From contig NZ_JASCTH010000015.1 of the NCBI RefSeq assembly GCF_030009775.1, forward strand, positions 26,405 through 90,404: a stretch of 64,000 nucleotides of DNA. The letters are read 5' to 3'. The notes beneath the pieces were generated by a model that saw nothing but the letters and a program-made list of their open reading frames with translations, was not told where the DNA came from and ran no database searches. A program made the translations under genes and the position numbers. This DNA is from Actinoplanes sandaracinus (lineage in GTDB: Bacteria > Actinomycetota > Actinomycetes > Mycobacteriales > Micromonosporaceae). This document shows positions 17,243-26,822 of the stretch, in pieces; position 1 is the stretch's first letter, and each line of letters begins with the position of its first letter.

Positions 17243-19405
17243 ATGGCGCAGAAGACTTCGGAGAAGGGGCTTGCCGGCGCTGGTGCGCCGGTGGTGACCG
17301 ACCCCGGCAGAGTTCGCAACGTGGTGCTGGTCGGCCACGCCGGTTCCGGGAAGACGACGTTGGCCGAGGCGCTGCTCGCGGCCACGGGCACGATCCCGCG
17401 CGCGGGCGGTGTGACGGACGGCACCACGGTGACCGACCATGATCCGGCGGCGATCCGGCAGCAGCGCTCGGTGGCCCTCGCCTGTGCCCCACTCATGCAC
17501 GACGGGGTGAAGATCAACCTGTTGGACACCCCCGGCTACGCCGACTTCGTCGGGGAACTGCGGGCCGGCCTGCGCGCGGCGGACGCCGCCCTCTTCGTGG
17601 TCTCGGCGGTCGACGGGGTGGACGACTCCACCGTCGCCCTCTGGGAGGAGTGCGCCGCGGTCGGCATGCCGCGCGCCGTGGCGATCACCCGTCTGGACCA
17701 TCCGCGCGCCGACTACGAGCAGGCCCTCGGCGACTGCCAGGACGCGTTCGGCGACAACGTGCTGCCGGTCTTCCAGCCGATGCTCGCCGACGACGGCCAC
17801 GGGGTCGCCGGGCTGCTCGGGCTGGTCACCCTGCGCGTGCTGGACTACTCGGGCGGGTACCCGCCGGTGGCCCGCGAGGCCGAGCGGGAGCATCTCAACC
17901 CGATCGCCGACGACCGGAACACGCTCATCGAGGGGATCATCGCGGAGAGCGAGGACGAGACCCTCATGGACCGCTACATCGGCGGTGAGCTGATCAGTAC
18001 CGACGCGCTCATCCCGGACCTGGAGAAGGCCGTCGCGCGGGGCAACTTCTACCCCGTCGTCCCGGTCTGCTCGCACACCGGCGTCGGCCTGGACGCGCTG
18101 CTCGAACTGATGGCCAGCGGCTTCCCGTCACCGCTGGAGCACGACCTGCCGGTGGTCACCGGCGTGGACGGCTCGCCCCGCTCCCCCATCGTCTGCGACC
18201 CGGACGGCCCACTCGTGGCCGAGGTGGTCCGCACCACGATCGATCGGCACGTCGGCCGGGTGTCCCTGGTCCGGGTCTTCTCCGGCACCCTTCGGCCGGA
18301 CCAGACGCTGCACGTCTCCGGACACGGCATGTCCGATCGCGGCCACCCCGACCACGACGCCGACGAGCGGGTCGCGCACGTCTACTCCCCGCTCGGCGCC
18401 CAGTTGCGGGAGATCCCGCAGGCGATCGCCGGCGACATCTGCGCGATCACCAAGTCCGGCAGCGCGGAGACCGGCGACACACTGTCCGGTAAGGACAATC
18501 CGCTGCTGATGGCGCCGTGGACGATGCCCGAGCCGCTGCTGCCGATCGCGGTGGTGGCCAAGACGCGCTCCGACGAGGACGCCCTCGCCAAGAACCTGGG
18601 CCGGCTGGTCGCCGGCGACCCGACCCTGCGCCTGGAGCGCAACCCGGAGACCCACCAGCTGGTGCTCTGGACGATGGGCGAGTCGCACGCCGACGTGGTG
18701 CTGGACCGGCTCCGCTCCGGCGGCGTCGAGCTGGACACCGAACCGGTCAAGGTGTCGCTGCGGGAGACGTTCGGCACCGGGGCGAAGGGCCACGGCCGGC
18801 ACGTCAAGCAGTCCGGCGGCCACGGCCAGTACGCCGTCTGCGACCTGGAGGTGGAGCCGCTGCCCCGCGGTGAGGGCTTCGTGTTCGTGGACAAGGTGGT
18901 CGGTGGCGCGGTGCCGCACAACTACATCCCGTCGGTGGAGAAGGGTGTCCGGGCCCAACTGGAGAAGGGTCTCGCGGCCGGGTACCCGGTGGTGGATCTC
19001 AAGGTGACCCTCTACGACGGCAAGGCGCACAGCGTCGACTCGTCGGACGCGGCCTTTCAGACCGCCGGGGCGCTGGCGCTGCGCGCCGCCGCGGAGAGCG
19101 GCCAGATCACGCTGCTGGAGCCGGTGGACGAGGTCGTGGTGCGGGTGCCGGAGGCCTATGTCGGCGCGGTCATGAGCGACCTCTCCGGCCGCCGCGGCCG
19201 CCCGCTGGGCAGCGAGTCCGGCGGTGAGGGCGAGCCCAGCCTGGTGCGCGCCGAGGTTCCCGCCGCCGAACTGGTCCGGTACGTGGTGGAGCTGCGCGCG
19301 ATCACCTCGGGCACCGGCACGTTCACCCGCCGGTACGCCCGGCACGAGCCGATGCCACCGCACCTGGCCGAGACCGTCCGCAAGGAGCACACGACCGCTC
19401 GGTGA
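17243..19405 (+). CDS. Elongation factor G-like GTPase (EF-G2)
   Basis: The 720-aa protein has the full EF-G layout: GTPase domain with P-loop GHAGSGKTT (31-39) and DTPGYADF (about 95), then domains II-V with QSGGHGQYAVCDLEVEP and a C-terminal GSESGG. The G4 box is TRLD rather than NKxD, the usual state in the actinobacterial EF-G2 group, whose role differs from canonical EF-G and is not settled. It is not in a str operon. GGGAG lies 8 nt before the ATG. It is inserted between pgsA and the HIT gene in the opposite orientation. Confidence 0.9.
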   Translation: MAQKTSEKGLAGAGAPVVTDPGRVRNVVLVGHAGSGKTTLAEALLAATGTIPRAGGVTDGTTVTDHDPAAIRQQRSVALACAPLMHDGVKINLLDTPGYADFVGELRAGLRAADAALFVVSAVDGVDDSTVALWEECAAVGMPRAVAITRLDHPRADYEQALGDCQDAFGDNVLPVFQPMLADDGHGVAGLLGLVTLRVLDYSGGYPPVAREAEREHLNPIADDRNTLIEGIIAESEDETLMDRYIGGELISTDALIPDLEKAVARGNFYPVVPVCSHTGVGLDALLELMASGFPSPLEHDLPVVTGVDGSPRSPIVCDPDGPLVAEVVRTTIDRHVGRVSLVRVFSGTLRPDQTLHVSGHGMSDRGHPDHDADERVAHVYSPLGAQLREIPQAIAGDICAITKSGSAETGDTLSGKDNPLLMAPWTMPEPLLPIAVVAKTRSDEDALAKNLGRLVAGDPTLRLERNPETHQLVLWTMGESHADVVLDRLRSGGVELDTEPVKVSLRETFGTGAKGHGRHVKQSGGHGQYAVCDLEVEPLPRGEGFVFVDKVVGGAVPHNYIPSVEKGVRAQLEKGLAAGYPVVDLKVTLYDGKAHSVDSSDAAFQTAGALALRAAAESGQITLLEPVDEVVVRVPEAYVGAVMSDLSGRRGRPLGSESGGEGEPSLVRAEVPAAELVRYVVELRAITSGTGTFTRRYARHEPMPPHLAETVRKEHTTAR

Positions 19406-19528
19406 CGCCCGTTCCGGGCGCCGGCCGGAGCCGGCTCAGACGGTGATCACGTCACCGCCTCGCGCATCGGCGCCCGGACCCCGCCGATCATCCGCTCCGA
19501 GGGCGGGCGGCACGCCGGGGTCCGTGCG

Positions 19529-20068
19529 CTAGGCGGCGGGCCAGGCCTTGACCAGCATGTCCCGGGTGTCGAAGAGCAACTGCGGCAGCACTTTCGTCAT
19601 GCCGATCACGGGCATGAAGTTCGCGTCGCCACCCCACCGCGGCACGATGTGCTGGTGCAGATGGGCGGCGATGCCCGCGCCGGCCACCGAGCCCTGGTTC
19701 ATGCCCAGGTTGAACCCGTGCGGGTTGCTGACCGAGCGCATCACCCGCATCGCGGTGCGGGTGAACGCCGCCACCTCGGCCGTCTCCGGCTCGGTGAGAT
19801 CGGTGTAGTCGGCGACGTGCCGGTAGGGGCAGACCATCAGATGCCCGGGGTTGTAGGGGTAGAGGTTGAGCACCGCGAACACCAGCTCACCCCGCGCCAC
19901 CATCAGCGACTCCGCCTCCGGCCGGCCGGGCGCCAGGCAGAACGGGCAGCCGGACGGCTTCTCGTAACCGCCCTCGGGCCGGTCCTCCCCGGAGATGTAG
20001 GTCATCCGGTGCGGCGTCCAGAGCCGCTCCAGGCCGTCCGGTTCACCCGCACCCACCCGTTCGTCCAC
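19529..20068 (-). CDS. HIT-domain protein, probable AP4A phosphorylase
   Basis: The 179-aa protein carries the histidine triad HLHQHIVPRW and an upstream CPFC. It matches the mycobacterial HIT protein next to pgsA1, reported as a diadenosine tetraphosphate phosphorylase. The GTG start has no ribosome site, but TAGGAT lies 6 nt upstream, so a leaderless message is likely. A GGDEF gene separates it from thrS. Confidence 0.9.
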   Translation of the reverse strand: MDERVGAGEPDGLERLWTPHRMTYISGEDRPEGGYEKPSGCPFCLAPGRPEAESLMVARGELVFAVLNLYPYNPGHLMVCPYRHVADYTDLTEPETAEVAAFTRTAMRVMRSVSNPHGFNLGMNQGSVAGAGIAAHLHQHIVPRWGGDANFMPVIGMTKVLPQLLFDTRDMLVKAWPAA

Positions 20069-20074
20069 GATCTC

Positions 20075-20080
20075 ATCCTA
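20075..20080 (-). promoter_or_regulatory. Candidate leaderless -10 element of the HIT gene
   Basis: TAGGAT (minus strand) ends 6 nt before the GTG start at 20068. Confidence 0.45.
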
Positions 20081-20102
20081 TGCGGAAGTGACAGCCGTCT
20101 CT

Positions 20103-21245
20103 TCAGAGCGTGACGGTTCCGTGCAGGTGGTAACGCCCGCCGCCACGGCGCTTGGCCGTGTACATCGCGGCGTCGGCGCAGCGCAGCACGTCATCGGGGC
20201 GGTCCCCGGGCTCGGACAGGGCGATCCCGATGCTCGCCGGAGTGTTCAGCGCGTGCCCGTTCACCAGGACCGGCTCGTTCAGGGCCGCGATGATCCGCTC
20301 CGCGATCGTCACCGCGTCCGCCGGGTCCCGCAAATCCTCGGTCACCACCACGAACTCGTCACCGCCCAGCCGGGCCACCGTGTCCTCGGTGCGCACGCAC
20401 GTCTTCAGCCGCTCCGCCACCACCTTCAGCAGCTGGTCGCCGGCGTCGTGGCCGTGCGTGTCGTTGACCGTTTTGAACCCGTTGAGGTCGAGCAGCAGCA
20501 CACCCACCGGCTTCGCGGTGCGCCGGGACCGCGCCAGCGCCCCGGTCAGCCGGTCCCGCAGCAGAGCCCGGTTGCCCAGCCCGGTCAGCATGTCGTGCAT
20601 GGCCCGCATGGTCAGCTCGGCGGTCAGCGCCACGCTGTCCAGCGCCAGCGACACCTGGGTCCGCAGCGTGTGCAGCCCCTTCAGCACGTCGGCCGGCAGT
20701 TCCTCGTCGGTGCCCACGCTCAGCACCCCGAAGAACCGGTCGCCGTTGAGCAGCGGCAGCAGCATGATCGGCCGGCTCTCGTAGGCGTCCAGGCCGGCGA
20801 CGCCCAGCCCGGTCCAGCCGGGCGCGGTGACGATCTCGCCCCGGGCCAGCCGGGAGAGCAGCGCGGCCGGCACCACCGACCCGGGCACCTCGGCGCCCAG
20901 GAGGGCCTCCGCCCCGGCGCCGGACGCGTGCACCACGGTCCAGGTCTCGCCGTCCGGCGTGGCCGTGACGATCGCCGTACGCGCGCTCGGCAGACCGGCC
21001 AGCAGGGTCACCGCGGCGTCGGCGGCGAGCCGGTGCACCTCGGCCGCCACCGTGGTACGCAGCAACGCCGTGCCCAGGTCGCTGAGCACGTGCTCACGGT
21101 CCATCGACTCACGCAGCGCCCGCATGCCCGCCTCGACGCGGGCGGCCTCGCGGACACGCGTGGCCCTGCCGCTCAGCTGCAGCACGAACCAGGTAGCGGC
21201 CAGACCGTACCCGGCCAACGCCACCGGTGGTGTGCGGAACCGCAT
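20103..21245 (-). CDS. GAF-GGDEF diguanylate cyclase
   Basis: The 380-aa protein would make cyclic di-GMP. It has a hydrophobic N-terminal segment (about 8-23), a coiled linker, a GAF-like sensor domain (about 55-200) and a GGDEF domain with MLTGLGNRALLRDRL and RLGGDEFVVV. The active-site motif is intact, and RTED five residues before it is a complete RxxD inhibitory site, so product feedback is expected. GGGAGG lies 5 nt before the ATG. It is wedged between thrS and the HIT gene. Confidence 0.92.
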   Translation of the reverse strand: MRFRTPPVALAGYGLAATWFVLQLSGRATRVREAARVEAGMRALRESMDREHVLSDLGTALLRTTVAAEVHRLAADAAVTLLAGLPSARTAIVTATPDGETWTVVHASGAGAEALLGAEVPGSVVPAALLSRLARGEIVTAPGWTGLGVAGLDAYESRPIMLLPLLNGDRFFGVLSVGTDEELPADVLKGLHTLRTQVSLALDSVALTAELTMRAMHDMLTGLGNRALLRDRLTGALARSRRTAKPVGVLLLDLNGFKTVNDTHGHDAGDQLLKVVAERLKTCVRTEDTVARLGGDEFVVVTEDLRDPADAVTIAERIIAALNEPVLVNGHALNTPASIGIALSEPGDRPDDVLRCADAAMYTAKRRGGGRYHLHGTVTL

Positions 21246-21319
21246 GAAGTCCTCCCGATCCCGCCGCCCGCGGCGGCTGCTCCGCGTCCCAGTCGGGTGG
21301 CGGGATCGAGAGTTGAGGA

Positions 21320-23317
21320 TCAGGCGGCGGAAGGCCCGGTATTGATTCGGGAGCGAACCACCTCGACGACGTGCGCGACGGCCTCGTCGATCGACACACC
21401 GTTGCGCTGCGAGCCGTCCCGGTAGCGGAACGACACGGTTGCGCCGTTGACGTCGTCGTCGCCGGCGATCGCCATGAACGGGATCTTCTGCTGCTGCGCG
21501 GTGCGGATCTTCTTCTGCATGCGCTCGGTGGAGTGGTCCACCTCGGCCCGGATGCCCTCCTTGCGAAGGCGCACCACGAACTCCTCCAGGTACGGGGCGT
21601 GGTCGTCACGGATCGGGATGCCGACCACCTGCACCGGCGCCAGCCAGGCCGGGAACGCGCCCGCGTAGTGCTCGACCAGCACGCCGAAGAACCGCTCGAT
21701 CGAGCCGAACTTCGCCGAGTGGATCATCACCGGCTCCTGCCGGCTGCCGTCGGCGGCCTGGTACTCCAGGCCGAACCCGGCCGGCTGGTTGAAGTCGTAC
21801 TGGATGGTCGACATCTGCCAGGTCCGGCCGATCGCGTCCTTCGCCTGAACGCTGATCTTCGGGCCGTAGAACGCCGCGCCACCCGGGTCGAGCACCAGGT
21901 CGAGACCGGACTCCCGGGCCACGTCCTCGAGGACCTTGGTGGCCTTCTCCCACTGCTCGTCCGAGCCGATGAACTTGTCGCTCTTCGGGTCGCGGGTCGA
22001 CAGCTCCAGGTAGTAGTCGTCCAGGCCGAAGTCGTCCAGCAGCGAGCGAACGAAGTTCAGCAGGTGCTTGATCTCGCCCGGCGCCTGCTCCGCGGTCACG
22101 TAGGAGTGCGAGTCGTCCTGGGTCAGGCCGCGCACCCGGGTCAGGCCGTGCACCACACCGGACTTTTCGTAGCGGTAGACGGTGCCGAACTCGAACAGGC
22201 GCATCGGCAGGTCACGGTAGGACCGCCCGCGCGACCTGAAGATCAGGTTGTGCATCGGGCAGTTCATCGCCTTGAGGTAGTAGTTCGCCCCCTCCAGCTC
22301 CATCGGGGGGAACATCGTGTCCTTGTAGTACGGCAGGTGCCCGGAGGTGTGGAAGAGGCCTTCCTTGGTGATGTGCGGGCTGCTGACGTACTGGAAGCCC
22401 TCCTCGATGTGGCGGGCCCGGACGTAGTCCTCCATCTCCCGCTTGATCACGCCACCCTTCGGGTGGAAGACCACGAGACCGGATCCGATCTCGTCCGGGA
22501 AGGAGAAGAGGTCCAGCTCGGCGCCGAGCTTGCGGTGGTCCCGGCGCTCGGCCTCGGCAAGCCGGGTGAGGTACGCCTTGAGCTCGTCCCGCGACGGCCA
22601 CGCCGTCCCGTAGACCCGCTGCAGCTGCGGGTTCTTCTCACTGCCCCGCCAGTAGGCGGCAGCCGATCGCATCAGCTTGAAGGCCGGGATGAGCCGGGTC
22701 GACGGCAGGTGCGGACCGCGGCACAGGTCGCCCCAGACCCGGTTGCCGTCCTTGTCGAGGTTGTCGTAGTGGGTCAGCTCGCCGGCGCCGACCGCCGCGG
22801 CCTCGGAGTCCACGTCGCCCTTGATGTCGACCAGTTCCAGCTTGAACGGCTCGTTCGCCAGCTCCGCCTTCGCCTCCTCGAGCGAGCCGTACTCGCGGCG
22901 GCGGAACGTCTGACCGGCCTTGACGATCTCCTGCATCCGCTTCTCGAGCTTCGTCAGGTCCTCCGGCTGGAACGGCTTCTCGACGTCGAAGTCGTAGTAG
23001 AAGCCGTCCCGGATCGGCGGGCCGATGCCGAGCTTCGCCTCGGGGAAGACGTCCTGCACGGCCTGCGCGAGCACGTGCGCGGCCGAGTGGCGCAGCACGT
23101 CGAGGCCGTCCGGCGAGTCGATCGCGACCGGGGTGACCTCGGCGTCGGCGGCAGGCGTCCAGTCCAGGTCACGCAGGCGGCCGTCGGCCTCGCGGACCAC
23201 GACGATCGCCTTCGGCCCATGCGCGGGGAGCCCCGCGGCGGCCACCGCGTCGGCCGCCGTAGTCCCGGCCGGGACGACTAGTGGGTCGGCCACAGCGGGT
23301 ATACGGGGTGCAGACAC
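21320..23317 (-). CDS. thrS: Threonyl-tRNA synthetase
   Basis: This class II enzyme charges tRNA-Thr. The 665-aa product has an N-terminal TGS-like domain, the editing domain with HSAAHVLAQAV, the catalytic core with AMNCPMHNLIF (zinc ligand Cys) and RYEKSGVVHGLTRVRG (motif 2), and the anticodon-binding C-terminus. I prefer the GTG at 23315-23317 (SAPRIPAVAD) because GGAG lies 6 nt upstream. An in-frame ATG four codons earlier lacks a ribosome site. No T-box leader is seen. Confidence 0.96.
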   Translation of the reverse strand: MSAPRIPAVADPLVVPAGTTAADAVAAAGLPAHGPKAIVVVREADGRLRDLDWTPAADAEVTPVAIDSPDGLDVLRHSAAHVLAQAVQDVFPEAKLGIGPPIRDGFYYDFDVEKPFQPEDLTKLEKRMQEIVKAGQTFRRREYGSLEEAKAELANEPFKLELVDIKGDVDSEAAAVGAGELTHYDNLDKDGNRVWGDLCRGPHLPSTRLIPAFKLMRSAAAYWRGSEKNPQLQRVYGTAWPSRDELKAYLTRLAEAERRDHRKLGAELDLFSFPDEIGSGLVVFHPKGGVIKREMEDYVRARHIEEGFQYVSSPHITKEGLFHTSGHLPYYKDTMFPPMELEGANYYLKAMNCPMHNLIFRSRGRSYRDLPMRLFEFGTVYRYEKSGVVHGLTRVRGLTQDDSHSYVTAEQAPGEIKHLLNFVRSLLDDFGLDDYYLELSTRDPKSDKFIGSDEQWEKATKVLEDVARESGLDLVLDPGGAAFYGPKISVQAKDAIGRTWQMSTIQYDFNQPAGFGLEYQAADGSRQEPVMIHSAKFGSIERFFGVLVEHYAGAFPAWLAPVQVVGIPIRDDHAPYLEEFVVRLRKEGIRAEVDHSTERMQKKIRTAQQQKIPFMAIAGDDDVNGATVSFRYRDGSQRNGVSIDEAVAHVVEVVRSRINTGPSAA

Positions 23318-23439
23318 GGTGATCTCCATTCATGCGGGTGACGACCCGGGTCGTCCAGGCCGTCAACGATGCTATCCGCCGGGTTTGGGCGGTCTTCCGG
23401 CGGCGCGCGGGGTTCACTCGCCGCCCACCACGGCGGGGT

Positions 23440-24378
23440 TCACTCGCCGTCGCGGGCGGCGACCCAGCCGGGCAGGGGTTCCCGGGCGGCGAGCCAGCCC
23501 GGTGGGATGCCGTCGAGGCCGGTGTACGCCGCCACGACTCCCCCGGCGATCGCCGCGGTGGTGTCCACGTCCCCGCCGGCGGCCACGCACGCCGCCACGG
23601 CCGCGGGGTAGTCGTCCAGGAACCGATCGGCCACCCAGAGCGCGAACGGCACGGTGTCCTGTGCCGTCGCCTGCCCGCCCGAGCCGAGCCGCTCCGCCGC
23701 CTCGGCCACGGTGATCCGGGTCAGCCCGGCCGCCTCGATCAGGCCGTCGTGGACCACCCCGGCCGGCGTGTGCCCGGCCGTCGCCCGCAGCAGCTGCCCA
23801 CGGTCCGGCCGGTGGCCGTTGAGCCGGGCGGCGGCGGCCACCGCGGCGGCCACGGTCACCGCCACCCCACCGGCGATCCCCTCCGGGTGCGCGTGGGTGA
23901 CCTCGGCCGCGCGTGCCCCCGCGGAGGCCGCATGGACGAGGGAGTCGGCGTGCCAGGCGCCCAGCGGCGCGGCACGCATGGCCGCGCCGTTGCCGCAGGA
24001 GCCCTGGCCGTTGAAGGCGGCGGCCGCGGCAATCGGCCAGGGCAGGCCCTCGCGGATCTGGCGGAGCATGACGACCGCGCCGGGGCCGTAACCGCGGTAG
24101 GGCTCGAACCGCTCGGCGAGCAGCTCGGCGAACCGGTCGCGGTCGAACTGCTGGTCGGACAGGTCAGCGCTGCCGGCGAGGATGGCGACCAGGCAGCAGG
24201 CCTGCTCGGTGTCGTCGGTCCACTCCCAGGGCGGGTCGGGGACCCGGGCGTCGAGCAGGTCGGAGGGGTGGTTGCCGGGCACGAAGTACTGCGCGCCGAG
24301 GGCGTCGCCGACGCTGAGGCCGGCGAGGCTCTCGCGTGCCAGGACGAGCCGCGTACCGGGGAAAAGGGTGAATGACAT
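23440..24378 (-). CDS. ADP-ribosylglycohydrolase family protein
   Basis: The protein belongs to the DraG/ARH fold that removes ADP-ribose from modified targets. The two metal-binding signatures are present: WTDDTEQA near the N-terminus and GGDVDTTAAIAGG near the C-terminus. I chose the ATG at 24376-24378 (312 aa), which keeps LARESLAGLSVGDALGA at the family position. The frame has other starts up to 24435 and none has a good ribosome site. Substrate unknown. It is divergent from the OmpR-type regulator. Confidence 0.88.
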   Translation of the reverse strand: MSFTLFPGTRLVLARESLAGLSVGDALGAQYFVPGNHPSDLLDARVPDPPWEWTDDTEQACCLVAILAGSADLSDQQFDRDRFAELLAERFEPYRGYGPGAVVMLRQIREGLPWPIAAAAAFNGQGSCGNGAAMRAAPLGAWHADSLVHAASAGARAAEVTHAHPEGIAGGVAVTVAAAVAAAARLNGHRPDRGQLLRATAGHTPAGVVHDGLIEAAGLTRITVAEAAERLGSGGQATAQDTVPFALWVADRFLDDYPAAVAACVAAGGDVDTTAAIAGGVVAAYTGLDGIPPGWLAAREPLPGWVAARDGE

Positions 24379-24463
24379 CGGTACTTCGGATCGTATTCCA
24401 TCACTGAGCGTCATCAAAGAGTCTCGCTCGATCACCCTTTAGGTTTTGCCTTGCCGGGGACGC

Positions 24464-24469
24464 TACGGT
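24464..24469 (+). promoter_or_regulatory. Candidate leaderless -10 element of the OmpR-type regulator
   Basis: TACGGT ends 6 nt before the ATG at 24476. No ribosome site is present. I see no good -35. Confidence 0.4.
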
Positions 24470-24475
24470 CTTCGC

Positions 24476-25165
24476 ATGGCCACGGTATTGCTCGTCGAAG
24501 ACGACCATGTCGTGCGCGGCGCCATGCTCCGTTCGCTCGCCGACCGGGGGCACGCCGTGCACGCCGTCGGCACCGCCCTGGAAGCTCTGCGGCGGGTCGC
24601 CGCCGAGACGCCCGACCTTGTCGTGCTCGACCTCGGGCTGCCCGACCTGGACGGTTCGGACGCGCTGCGGATGCTCCGCGGCATCACCGACGTGCCGATC
24701 ATCATCGCCACCGCGCGTGACGACGAGCAGACCGTCGTGCGGCTGCTGCGGGCCGGCGCCGACGACTACATGGTCAAGCCGTTCACCGGCGCCCACCTCG
24801 ACGCGCGAATAGCCACCGTGCTGCGCCGCGTCGGCCGGGCCAGCCGGGCCGCGCAGCCGGCCGTCCACGAGGTGGGCGAGCTCCGGGTGGACGTCGGCGA
24901 GCGCAGCGCCACCCTCGGCGACCAGCCGCTGGCGCTGACGCGCAAGGAGTTCGACCTGCTGGCCTACCTCGCCGCCCGTCCGGGCCGAGTGGTTTCCCGT
25001 CGTGAGCTGTTGGAGGAGGTATGGCGACAGCCATCGGTCGGCGAGGACCAGACCATCGACGTGCATTTGTACTGGCTTCGGCGGAAACTGGGCGAGTCCG
25101 CGGCGAAGCCCCGCTTCCTGCGCACCGTGCGGGGGGTCGGATTCCGGTTGGTGGCACCGGACTGA
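24476..25165 (+). CDS. OmpR-family response regulator
   Basis: The 229-aa protein has a receiver domain (VLLVEDDHVVRG, phospho-acceptor Asp in VVLDLGLPD, Lys in MVKPFTG) and a C-terminal winged helix with LTRKEFDLLAYLA and RTVRGVGFRL. It forms a pair with the histidine kinase that starts within 3 nt of its stop. The start is probably leaderless. Targets unknown. Confidence 0.94.
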   Translation: MATVLLVEDDHVVRGAMLRSLADRGHAVHAVGTALEALRRVAAETPDLVVLDLGLPDLDGSDALRMLRGITDVPIIIATARDDEQTVVRLLRAGADDYMVKPFTGAHLDARIATVLRRVGRASRAAQPAVHEVGELRVDVGERSATLGDQPLALTRKEFDLLAYLAARPGRVVSRRELLEEVWRQPSVGEDQTIDVHLYWLRRKLGESAAKPRFLRTVRGVGFRLVAPD

Positions 25166-25167
25166 GG

Positions 25168-26589
25168 TTGCGGCTGGCGTACACCACCGCCGCCACCACC
25201 GCCGTCGCCGCGCTCGTCTTCCTCCTTCCACTCGGCTGGGAACTGCGCGCCGACCACCGCGACGCCGCGCTCGACGAGGCCGCTCAGCGCACCTCGACGG
25301 TGGCCGGCGCCATCGTGGCCGGCGCCGACGGCAAGGGCATCGCCGCCGCGGTCGCGGCAGCCGGTGGCGTCCCGGTGGTCCACACGCCGGGACTGGCGGC
25401 CACGGCCGGCGGCCGCGCGGACGCCGGGCTGATCGACCGTGCCGCGGTCGCGCCCGAGCCCACGATCGAGGACGTCGACGGTGGGGTGGTCCGGCTGCAG
25501 CCGGTCACCGCCGGTGACCGGACCCTGGTGATCGAGTCGTTCGTGCCCGACGCGGCACTGGACCGCGACACCGCCCGCGACTGGTGGCTGTTGCTCGGGC
25601 TGGCGGTGGTGCTGGTCGGCGGCGCGGTGGTGGTCGTGGACCGGCTGGCTCGCGGCGCCGTCTCGTCGGCCCGGCACCTGGTCGACGCGGCTCTCGCGGT
25701 CGGTGGTGGGGACCTGGAGGTCCGCATCACGCCGTCCGGCCCGCGTGAGCTGGCCGAGGCCGGCTACGCCTTCAACCGGATGGCCGACCGCTTGGTAACC
25801 TCCCGGACCGACGAGCGTGAGCTGGTCGCCGACCTGTCGCACCGGCTGCGGACACCGCTGACCGCGCTGCGCCTGGACGCCGAGGCGCTCGACCCCGACG
25901 ACACCCAGATCCTCGACCTCTCCGCGGCCGAGGTGGACCGCCGTCGCGGGATCCGGCGCATCCGGCAGGCGATCGGGACCCTGGAGGACGAGGTCAACCA
26001 TCTGATCAACACCACCCGGCAGGCCGTCGCGGACCGGGTCGCCGCCACCCCGGAGGACGGCCTCTGCGACGCCAGCGAGGTGGTCCGGGAACGGATGATG
26101 TTCTGGTCGGCGCTCGCCGGCGACCAGGACCGGCAGTACCGCGTGGTCGGCGCGCACCTGCGCATCCCCGTGCCGGTGGCCCGCGCCGAGCTGGCCGCCG
26201 CACTGGACGCGGTGCTGGGCAACGTGTTCCGGTACACCCCGCAGGGCGCCGCCTTCGAGGTCGGGCTGTCCCGGCGGGACGGGTGGGTGGCGCTGCGGGT
26301 GGACGACGCCGGCCCCGGTATCGGAGACCCGGAGCGCGCGCTGCGGCGCGGGCAGAGCCAGCAGGGCTCCACCGGCCTCGGGCTGGACATCGCCCGGCGG
26401 GTGGCGCAGGCCACCGGCGGGTCGGTCAGCATCGACCGGGCCGCGATGGGCGGGGCGAGCATCGTGATGCTGCTGGCCGACGCCGACGCGACACCGAAAC
26501 AACCGAGCAGATTCGGGCTGGTCGGCCGGGGCCGGCCGGCACGCGAACGGGATCAGCCACGACGACCCTGGCAACGAGGACGGGAATGA
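25168..26589 (+). CDS. Sensor histidine kinase partner of the OmpR-type regulator
   Basis: The protein (about 473 aa) has a first membrane helix right at the N-terminus (TAVAALVFLLPLGW), an extracellular region of about 110 residues, a second helix (WWLLLGLAVVLVGGAVVVV), a HAMP linker, the H-box SHRLRTPLTALRLD and an ATPase domain with DDAGPGIGD and GSTGLGLDIARR. I set the start at a TTG 2 nt after the regulator stop. No ATG or GTG fits, and a CTG two codons earlier is possible. Signal unknown. Confidence 0.88.
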   Translation: MRLAYTTAATTAVAALVFLLPLGWELRADHRDAALDEAAQRTSTVAGAIVAGADGKGIAAAVAAAGGVPVVHTPGLAATAGGRADAGLIDRAAVAPEPTIEDVDGGVVRLQPVTAGDRTLVIESFVPDAALDRDTARDWWLLLGLAVVLVGGAVVVVDRLARGAVSSARHLVDAALAVGGGDLEVRITPSGPRELAEAGYAFNRMADRLVTSRTDERELVADLSHRLRTPLTALRLDAEALDPDDTQILDLSAAEVDRRRGIRRIRQAIGTLEDEVNHLINTTRQAVADRVAATPEDGLCDASEVVRERMMFWSALAGDQDRQYRVVGAHLRIPVPVARAELAAALDAVLGNVFRYTPQGAAFEVGLSRRDGWVALRVDDAGPGIGDPERALRRGQSQQGSTGLGLDIARRVAQATGGSVSIDRAAMGGASIVMLLADADATPKQPSRFGLVGRGRPARERDQPRRPWQRGRE

Positions 26590-26647
26590 GCAAGGGCTTC
26601 CATCGACAGGTCCCCCGGACGGCGCAGCCCAGGCTTATATCTTCTTT

Positions 26648-26659
26648 AGGAACATTCCT
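26648..26659. promoter_or_regulatory. AT-rich palindrome upstream of the secreted FnIII-ricin protein
   Basis: AGGAACATTCCT is a 12-bp palindrome, preceded by the TATCTT-like AT-rich island at 26635-26647. In this GC-rich gap of 233 bp the island is the only obvious control region before the secreted-protein gene at 26823. Confidence 0.3.
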
Positions 26660-26822
26660 TTGGCGGGCCCGACCTGGCAGTGTTCCCTCCGATCCCATCC
26701 GGCTTCCCGGATCGCAACCCGCAGCGCGTCCCCATCGCCGCGACCCGGAAGGCCACCCCGCGGTGGGAGGCGGTCACCCCATGGACCCCTCCCACCGCCA
26801 CCCAGCTCGACAAGGAGACGCC

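Noticed and set aside
21371..23281. Very long plus-strand ORF opposite thrS, and similar mirrors opposite rel and fusA2
   Set aside because: High-GC codon bias leaves the opposite frame open. The products are Val/Arg/Asp-rich without family motifs, while the other strand holds clear genes.
21246..23440. T-box leader for thrS
   Set aside because: The sequence just upstream of thrS has no T-box consensus or antiterminator pair, and the gap to the next gene is short.
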